Of a stretch of 64,000 nucleotides of DNA, positions 59,372-64,000 are shown piece by piece. The stretch comes from JADGHX01 sp035760965 (lineage in GTDB: Bacteria > Pseudomonadota > Gammaproteobacteria > Steroidobacterales > Steroidobacteraceae): contig DASTRY010000039.1 in NCBI GenBank assembly GCA_035760965.1, forward strand, positions 150,044-214,043, written 5' to 3'. Each line of letters starts with the position of its first letter. Position 1 is the stretch's first letter. The translations under genes were made by a program, and so were the position numbers. Below the pieces are notes generated by a model. The model ran no database searches. It was not told where the DNA came from and worked only from the letters and a program-made list of their open reading frames with translations.

Positions 59372-59791
59372 ATGATTCTCTGGCTCAAAGCATTTCACGT
59401 CGTCTTCGTCGTCACCTGGTTCGCCGGTCTCTTCTACCTGCCGCGGCTCTTCGTGTATCACGTGACCGCGACGGACGAGACGAGCCGCGAGCGCTTCGTC
59501 GTCATGGAACGGCGGCTCTACGGCATTATGAGCATCGGCGCCGCGCTCGCCATCCTCTTCGGCGTCTCGATGCTCGTCGCCGAGCCGGCGTATCTCACGT
59601 TCGGGTGGCTGCGTACGAAGCTCGTGCTGGTGGCCCTGCTCATCGGATATCACTACTACTGCCGCGTGCTGATGCGCGCGCTGGCGGCCGGGCGGGACAC
59701 GAAGTCTCAAAAGTGGTACCGCCTGTTCAACGAAGCGCCGGCGCTGCTGCTCATCGCGATAGTGATCCTCGCGGTGGTGAAGCCCTACTGA
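59372..59791 (+). CDS. hemJ: Protoporphyrinogen IX oxidase, HemJ/CopD-like
   Basis: A 139-residue membrane protein with four helices. The opening LWLKAFHVVFVVTWFAGLFY LPRLFVYH carries the conserved His and the W-F-A-G-L-F-Y-L-P-R motif of HemJ, followed by FVVMERRLYGIMSIGAALAI and LRTKLVLVALLIGYHYYCRV with a His. HemJ replaces HemG/HemY in oxidising protoporphyrinogen IX to protoporphyrin IX. The length (about 140) and motifs fit. The call is strong because HemJ features are specific. It is followed by two hairpins and convergent tonB. Confidence 0.9.
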   Translation: MILWLKAFHVVFVVTWFAGLFYLPRLFVYHVTATDETSRERFVVMERRLYGIMSIGAALAILFGVSMLVAEPAYLTFGWLRTKLVLVALLIGYHYYCRVLMRALAAGRDTKSQKWYRLFNEAPALLLIAIVILAVVKPY

Positions 59792-59800
59792 AAAAACGAA

Positions 59801-59830
59801 GCAGGTGCGCCGGCTTCCCGACGCACCTGC
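59801..59830 (-). terminator. Hairpin terminator between hemJ and tonB, serving tonB
   Basis: GCAGGTGCG and CGCACCTGC form a 9-bp stem with a 12-base loop. Reading on the minus strand, the stem is followed by TTCGTTTTTT, a U-tract formed by the six A at 59791-59796, as expected for an intrinsic terminator of the tonB transcript. Confidence 0.75.
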
Positions 59831-59833
59831 CCG

Positions 59834-59862
59834 GCCGAAAGCCTGAGGGCTTGGCTTTCGGC
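59834..59862 (+). terminator. Second hairpin between hemJ and tonB
   Basis: GCCGAAAGCC and GGCTTTCGGC form a perfect 10-bp stem with a 9-base loop, lying between the tonB stop codon and the first hairpin. Without a following U-tract on the plus strand it is probably a partial terminator or an RNA stabilising stem for either convergent transcript. Confidence 0.6.
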
Positions 59863-59864
59863 GT

Positions 59865-60494
59865 CTACGCCGCCGCGTTCTGCAGCTCGAATTTCACCTG
59901 CACCTTCGTGTACGACTGCACGGCCTGACCCGCCTGCATCGCGGGGCTGAACGTCCACTTCAGGATGGCCGCGATCGCCGCCTCGTCGAGCCGCGGGTGA
60001 CCGGTGCTGCTCACGACCGTGACGTCCTGCGGCCGACCGTTCGCGTCGACGAGCACGCGGAACACGCCCATACCCTCCTCGCCCGCGCGCCGCGACGCCG
60101 CCGGATACACCGGGTCGACGCGACGATTCACCTTCATGTTCGCCGTCTCGGGAACCGGCGGCGCGGGGCTCGTCTCCGCGGTGATCGCCGCGGGAGCGGG
60201 CTCATCCGTCGGCACCTCGATCTCGGGAATCGTGTCCTCGAGCGGCGGCGTCTCGATCTGCGGCTGCTCGAATTGCGGCTTGATCACTTTCACCGGCTCG
60301 CTCTTCTCGGTCTGCGGCGCATCGATGATCACCGCCTCCATCGGCTTCGCGATGCTCGGCATCTCGACGATGCCGAGGCTCGCCGCCACGAAATAGATCA
60401 GCAGGATGTGCGCGGCGATCACCGCGAGGCCCACGGGGCCGCGCTGGAACAGGCCGTTTTTCACGGCCGAAGGAGATGAGTACGTCGTCGCCAT
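59865..60494 (-). CDS. tonB: TonB-family energy transducer
   Basis: A 209-residue inner-membrane-anchored periplasmic protein. The single anchor is GLAVIAAHILLIYFVAASLG (about 22-42), with the conserved membrane His29, then a Pro/Glu/Thr-rich spacer (EPVKVIKPQFEQPQIETPPL), and the C-terminal TonB domain from about 122 (NRRVDPVYPAASRRAGEEGM, GVFRVLVDANGRPQDVTVVS, AIAAILKWTFSPAMQAGQAV). It would couple the proton motive force, through ExbB/ExbD, to outer membrane transporters. No exbBD or TonB-dependent receptor is in the window. Confidence 0.92.
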   Translation of the reverse strand: MATTYSSPSAVKNGLFQRGPVGLAVIAAHILLIYFVAASLGIVEMPSIAKPMEAVIIDAPQTEKSEPVKVIKPQFEQPQIETPPLEDTIPEIEVPTDEPAPAAITAETSPAPPVPETANMKVNRRVDPVYPAASRRAGEEGMGVFRVLVDANGRPQDVTVVSSTGHPRLDEAAIAAILKWTFSPAMQAGQAVQSYTKVQVKFELQNAAA

Positions 60495-60799
60495 ATACGC
60501 GCCCTCCTCGAGCTCACGTTCTGTCGGATGAAACGTTCGGAGCGCGGGTAGGTTTCGATTTTTTCTCTGATGTTTCCGAGGGTTATGTCGGCCTACGGCG
60601 ACGTCGGCCGACCTCCTACAGCGCGCTCGGTGTCCGAAGTCGCGTGCACCATCCGTGGGCGGCCAAGCGGGAGCTTGTCACAAGCTGCATGCAACCCCCG
60701 GGCGGCGCGCGATCTTTGGCGAATTTCTGTGATCGAGCGCCAGCAGCCGGCCGGGCTCGCATTGGTAGGGTCACGCTCTCCATTCCCTTTTTCGAGCCC
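60495..60799. other. Non-coding region between tonB and the GGDEF/EAL gene
   Basis: About 305 bases that should hold the tonB promoter and the leader of the diguanylate-cyclase gene. An inverted repeat, GTCGGCC at 60587-60593 and GGCCGAC at 60606-60612 with a 12-base spacer, is preceded by a T-rich stretch at 60558-60578. A reading frame continues upstream of the GGDEF start but has no protein-like features. Confidence 0.5.
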
Positions 60800-63034
60800 A
60801 TGAGCACAGCCGACAAGCCGAGGCACGCCTCGCGTGCGCGCGCCCGCGACGACACGGACAACGCCGGGACGGCATTGACCGGTCGCTTTGCCGTGCTCAA
60901 TTCGTGGAGCGGCTTGCCGGGCGGCGTCGGCCGCGATCCCAAGGAAGCGGACCCGTCTTCGCGCGAGGCGGAGTACGTGCGCATGCTGAAGACGTTGCTC
61001 GGCAACGTCGACGGCATGGTGTATCGCTGTCGGGACGATGCGGATTGGACGATGGAGTTCGTGAGCGAAGGCTGTCTGCGCGTCACGGGCTATCACCCGC
61101 GCGATCTCATGTACAACGGGCTCGTCTCGTACGAGTCGATCACGCATCCCGACGACCAGATGTGGGTGCGCGAGGCCGTGCGCAACGCGCTCGAGGCGCG
61201 TGCGCGGTTCGATATCGAGTACCGCATTCGGCACAAGGATGGTGACATCCGCTGGGTGTGGGAACGCGGCACCGGCGTGCTGGACGAGCAGGGCCGCGTC
61301 GTCGCGGTGGAAGGGCTGATCCAGGACATCACCGAGCGGCGCAACGCCGTGCAGGCGCTGCGCGAAGCCGAGCGGCGCTATCGCGGTCTGTTCGACAACG
61401 CGATCGAGGGCATCTTCCGCACCACCGCCGACGGGCACTTTCTCGATGCCAATCCTGCGCTCGCGCACATCTACGGGTTCGCCTCGCCACAGGAGCTCAT
61501 GAGTCAGCTGCGCGACATCGGCCGGCAGCTGTACGTCGATCCGCAACGGCGCGAGGAATTCATGCGTATCGTGCGGGCGCGCGGCTCGGTGAGCGGCTTC
61601 GAGTCGCAGGTGTATCGGAAGAACGGCGATGTCATCTGGATTTCCGAGAACGCGCGCGCCCTCTTCGACGCGGACGGGCGCTGCGTCGGCTACGAGGGCA
61701 CGGTCGAAGACATCACCGAGCGCAAGCTCTATCAGGCCCGTATCGAGCAGCAGGCCAACTACGACACGCTGACGGGCCTCGCGAACCGCTCGCTGCTGCA
61801 GGACCGACTCGAACAGGCGCTGATCACCGCGAGCTCCTACAACTCGCGAGTAGCGGTCGTGTTCGTCGACCTCGATCGCTTCAAGTTCATCAATGACAGT
61901 CTGGGCCACCACATCGGCGACCGGCTGTTGAAGACGATGGCGGATCGCCTGGAGTCGTGCGTGCGCGAGTGCGACACGGTGGCGCGCCTCGGCGGCGACG
62001 AGTTCGTGGTGCTCATCACGGGGCAGACCGCTCCGGATCAGGTGCGGGCGGTGGTCGAGCGCATGCTGGCCGTGGTGTCGCAGCCCTGGGTGATCGAGCA
62101 GGGCGAGTTCAACATGAGCTGCAGCATCGGCGTCGCGCTGTTCCCGAACGATGGCACGGACGCGCAGACGCTGCTGAAGCACGCCGACTCGGCCATGTAT
62201 CGCGCGAAAGAGAGCGGCCGGAACAACTTCCAGTTCTTCACGCGCGAGCTGAACACGCTCATGACCGAGCGGCTCGAAATGGAGAGCAAGCTGCGCCGCG
62301 CGCTCGAACGCGACCAGTTCCTGCTCCACTATCAGCCGCGCATCGATCTGGGCACGGGCCGTATCGTCGGCGCCGAAGCGCTGCTGCGCTGGAAGCTGCC
62401 CGAGCAGGGCCTCGTCGCGCCCGGCCGCTTCATCGGACTCGCCGAGGAGACGGGCCTCATCGTGCCGATCGGCAAGTGGGTGTTGAAGCAGGCGTGCGCC
62501 CAGAACAAGGCGTGGCAGGACGCGGGGCTCGTACCCATCGTCGTGTCGGTGAACGTGTCCGCCCGTCAGTTCCGGCAGGACAATCTCGTGCGCACGGTCG
62601 CCGAGGCGCTCGAGGAGACGGGGCTCGACGCGCAGTACCTCGAGCTCGAGCTCACCGAGAGCATGGTGATGCACGATGCGCCCCAGCTCGTCGCGATGCT
62701 CGGCGAGCTGAAGCGGCTCGGCGTGCAGATTTCCGTCGACGACTTCGGCACGGGCTATTCGAGCTTGAGCTACCTGAAGCGCTTTCCGGTCGACCGATTG
62801 AAGGTCGACCGTTCGTTCGTCGAGCAGCTCGCGACGGATGCGGACGACGCGACGATCGTGCGCGCGATCATCACCCTGGGTCACAACCTGGGATTGAAGG
62901 TGGTTGCCGAGGGTGTGGAGCAGGCGGAGCAGGTCGAGTTCCTGCGCTTGAACCAGTGCGATGAGGCGCAGGGGTTTGTCTTTTGCCGGCCCATCGAGAG
63001 TGGGGCGTTGGCGGAGAGGTTGGCGAAAGGGTGA
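60800..63034 (+). CDS. Diguanylate cyclase/phosphodiesterase with two PAS domains (PAS-PAS-GGDEF-EAL)
   Basis: A 744-residue cytoplasmic c-di-GMP enzyme. PAS1 is about 65-180 (VSEGCLRVTGYHPRDL, RWVWERGTGVLDEQGR) and PAS2 about 190-310 (FDNAIEGIFRTTADGHFLDA). The GGDEF domain (about 320-480) is intact: LANRSLLQDRLEQAL, then LGGDEF at 397-402, with an allosteric I-site RECD five residues before GGDEF. The EAL domain (about 495-740) has E526-A-L (GAEALLRWKLPEQG) and DDFGTGYSSLSYLKRFPVDR. Both activities are probably possible, and PAS sensing would decide between them. ATG at 60800 starts after the non-coding leader. No membrane segment was seen. Confidence 0.93.
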   Translation: MSTADKPRHASRARARDDTDNAGTALTGRFAVLNSWSGLPGGVGRDPKEADPSSREAEYVRMLKTLLGNVDGMVYRCRDDADWTMEFVSEGCLRVTGYHPRDLMYNGLVSYESITHPDDQMWVREAVRNALEARARFDIEYRIRHKDGDIRWVWERGTGVLDEQGRVVAVEGLIQDITERRNAVQALREAERRYRGLFDNAIEGIFRTTADGHFLDANPALAHIYGFASPQELMSQLRDIGRQLYVDPQRREEFMRIVRARGSVSGFESQVYRKNGDVIWISENARALFDADGRCVGYEGTVEDITERKLYQARIEQQANYDTLTGLANRSLLQDRLEQALITASSYNSRVAVVFVDLDRFKFINDSLGHHIGDRLLKTMADRLESCVRECDTVARLGGDEFVVLITGQTAPDQVRAVVERMLAVVSQPWVIEQGEFNMSCSIGVALFPNDGTDAQTLLKHADSAMYRAKESGRNNFQFFTRELNTLMTERLEMESKLRRALERDQFLLHYQPRIDLGTGRIVGAEALLRWKLPEQGLVAPGRFIGLAEETGLIVPIGKWVLKQACAQNKAWQDAGLVPIVVSVNVSARQFRQDNLVRTVAEALEETGLDAQYLELELTESMVMHDAPQLVAMLGELKRLGVQISVDDFGTGYSSLSYLKRFPVDRLKVDRSFVEQLATDADDATIVRAIITLGHNLGLKVVAEGVEQAEQVEFLRLNQCDEAQGFVFCRPIESGALAERLAKG

Positions 63035-63423
63035 GCGTTTGTTGGCGGCAATAGCGTGCTGAGATCCGCGCGCGCTGCCGCTGGCAGGGTTTGGCCGACT
63101 CGGATTCTGAGACGCCCTATGGGGCTTGGGCTCGGAATGGTTTACCGAGGAATTAAAGAAGAAGGGCGGGCAAGCGTCGGGGGGCGTGCCGGAGGGGTGC
63201 GGATGCAGGCCGAGCCAAGCCACGCCGCCAAGCGACAACGTCACGTCCACAGCCTCACGTTCCCGCGGGAACGCGGTTGCGAGTGCAGGCACGCGCTGAC
63301 GTACGGCAGATCCGGTCATGAGCGCGGTGAGACAAGCCTGACGTGCCGCAAGTGCGTCTGCATGAGTGCTGAGCACAACCGGACGTTCCCGTTGAAGCGC
63401 ACGCCCTTGCCGAGCGACAGCTT

Positions 63424-63570
63424 GATGTTCCGCAGCGCATGCGCACGGTTGCTGGAGCACTCCTCCACGTTCCCGGTGAAACGCGCCACGCGACGAGTTG
63501 GCCCGACAGCACGTATGCATCGGCGTATGGCGTTCCCGCTGAAACGTGCTCCCGTGCCAGGCGACTAGCT
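63424..63570. repeat. Direct repeat unit A of the array
   Basis: Starts GATGTTCCGCAG and runs through two palindrome copies (63468 and 63531) to GCGACTAGCT. Unit B (63571-63727) has the same order of elements, including the shared block CGACGAGTTGGCCC and CGTATGCATCGGCG, with scattered substitutions and about ten extra bases. Confidence 0.7.
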
Positions 63571-63727
63571 GATGTTCCGCAGGCGCGTGCGCACGAGCGC
63601 TGGAACACTCCTCCACGTTCCCGCTGAAACGCGCCACCCGACGAGTTGGCCCCGCCAGCGCGTATGCATCGGCGTCGACTACCCTGGCGTTCCCGCTGAA
63701 ACGTGCTCCCGTGCCGAGCAACTAGCT
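63571..63727. repeat. Direct repeat unit B of the array
   Basis: Second large unit, beginning GATGTTCCGCAG and holding palindrome copies at 63616 and 63688. Two shorter, more diverged partial units flank the pair, starting GACGTGCCGCA at about 63339 and GACGTGCCGCAG at 63728. The whole looks like tandem duplication followed by drift. Confidence 0.7.
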
Positions 63728-63875
63728 GACGTGCCGCAGGCGCATACTGCGTGAGCGCTGAACATACCTCGTGTTGCCGCGGGAACGCGCGTCGTGAGTG
63801 CGCGCTGAGGTGCCCATGAGTGCGCGTGAGCCGCGGTGTTCACACCGTCATCGGCGCATGCGCATGTCCCGACCT

Positions 63876-63904
63876 GAATAATTGCCACTTTCGGTCAATT
63901 ATTC
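63876..63904. promoter_or_regulatory. AT-rich inverted repeat upstream of the last gene
   Basis: GAATAATTG and CAATTATTC form 9-base perfect arms around an 11-base spacer. It stands out as AT-rich in a GC-rich setting and lies about 70-95 bases before a start codon, a position suitable for an operator. A hairpin is also possible but no T-run follows. Confidence 0.5.
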
Positions 63905-63971
63905 GTGTGTCGAGCGCGCGAGCGCATCGCTACGATGTCATCCATCGTTCTCGCTCACGGAAGTCACCGCC

Positions 63972-64000
63972 ATGGACCGGATTTCTCTTCCTGCATCATC
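63972..64000 (+). CDS. Start of an unidentified gene, cut by the window edge
   Basis: Only nine full codons are inside the window: MDRISLPAS. The ATG is preceded by GGAAG about ten bases upstream, a fair ribosome-binding site, and by an AT-rich inverted repeat further up. The protein cannot be identified. Confidence 0.4.

Larger units (their letters stand above)
63258..63787. repeat. Array of seven copies of a 16-base palindrome-like element
   Basis: The core CGTTCCCGCGGGAACG at 63258 is a perfect palindrome. Related copies begin at 63384, 63468, 63531, 63616, 63688 and 63772, usually as CGTTCCCGCTGAAACG. Spacing is irregular (63-126 bases), and the spacers are themselves partly repeated. 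It is not a CRISPR: units differ, spacers are shared, and no cas gene is seen. Confidence 0.75.
63035..63971. other. Gene-free region containing a palindromic repeat array
   Basis: Nearly 940 bases without a believable gene. Frames that stay open here translate to repeated Phe-Pro-x-Lys/Arg-Arg or Val-Pro-Ala-Glu-Thr peptides produced by the DNA repeats themselves, not by a conserved protein. The left part (63035-63240) has no clear structure; the middle is the array described separately; the right part holds an AT-rich inverted repeat. Confidence 0.7.

Noticed and set aside
63056..63568. Open frame producing repeated Phe-Pro-x-Lys-Arg peptides
   Set aside because: The repetition comes from the palindromic DNA array. 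The different frames and strands each give their own repeat peptide, and there is no conserved protein.
60593..63721. A long minus-strand open frame opposite the GGDEF-EAL gene and running into the repeat array
   Set aside because: The sense strand has intact GGDEF and EAL motifs. The antisense frame has no recognisable domain and its end only reflects the DNA repeats.
63258..63787. CRISPR array
   Set aside because: Repeats vary, spacing is irregular, spacers are partly identical to each other, and there are no cas genes.
1..64000. tRNA, rRNA, prophage or integrase genes
   Set aside because: None was recognised. No gap is long enough and suitable for rRNA, and no tRNA-like cloverleaf or integrase motif was seen by eye.

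Overview
The window reads as one contiguous piece of a free-living, GC-rich (roughly two-thirds G+C), Gram-negative chromosome. TonB, an outer-membrane-type lipocalin, RhlE, HemJ, Uup, an Entner-Doudoroff zwf/edd pair and a long BarA-like hybrid kinase point to a gammaproteobacterium. The mix of aromatic-catabolic genes, DUF6152-type secreted proteins and an OFA transporter would fit the Steroidobacter/Nevskia side of the class. That placement is inference from gene content, since no rRNA or tRNA gene is present. Coding density is very high and many convergent neighbours overlap at their stop codons.

Layout. 0-9 kb: a truncated Uma2 nuclease gene, an esterase, argE with a cyclase-family gene, a lipocalin, a divergent CmcJ-like oxygenase/TetR pair, a glutathione transferase overlapping a catalytically degenerate HtrA-like protein, two XRE regulators, a secreted hydrolase and an AT-hook-like protein. 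9-14 kb: a BetI-like TetR gene faces an operon of a GcvT-like gene and two phytoene-desaturase-like flavoprotein genes. 14-17 kb: GNAT, DNA alkylation repair, inositol-monophosphatase-like, and a SRAP/YedK-fold protein that has lost its active site. 17-22.5 kb: a ring-cleavage locus (PcpA/LinE-like dioxygenase, maleylacetate reductase, MetE-like protein) divergent from carboxymuconolactone decarboxylase, 3-hydroxyisobutyrate-dehydrogenase-like and lactonase-like genes. 22.6-30.2 kb: an acid phosphatase and rhlE overlapping antisense over 389 bp, uup, and the hybrid kinase. 30.3-33.5 kb: quinoprotein-relay genes, one of them a fusion, and a MAPEG gene. 33.5-38.1 kb: zwf, edd and a flavin monooxygenase. 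38.2-46.1 kb: a second catabolic block (acyl-CoA ligase, intradiol dioxygenase, two SDR-type genes, secreted hypotheticals) divergent from a Rieske oxygenase alpha subunit. 46-60.5 kb: MarR, an OmpR-type two-component pair, a sulfotransferase, two MFS transporters, a CAP protein, an SDR, an ECF sigma/anti-sigma pair, membrane proteins, hemJ and tonB. 60.8-63.0 kb: a PAS-GGDEF-EAL protein. 63.0-64 kb: a gene-free array of palindromic repeats, then the start of a gene cut by the window edge.

How the genes may work together. The intradiol dioxygenase (41 kb) and the PcpA-like dioxygenase (19 kb) both could feed the maleylacetate reductase (18 kb), converting hydroxyquinol or hydroquinone-type compounds to 3-oxoadipate. 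The Rieske oxygenase, acyl-CoA ligase, flavin monooxygenase and AAHS-type transporter would supply or import aromatic substrates. zwf/edd serves glucose catabolism and NADPH supply.

The least explained items are the repeat array at the right end, two pseudoenzymes (HtrA-like and SRAP-like), the antisense-coded low-complexity tails of rhlE and the acid phosphatase, the SoxYZ-CXXCW fusion, and the GcvT/double-flavoprotein operon.
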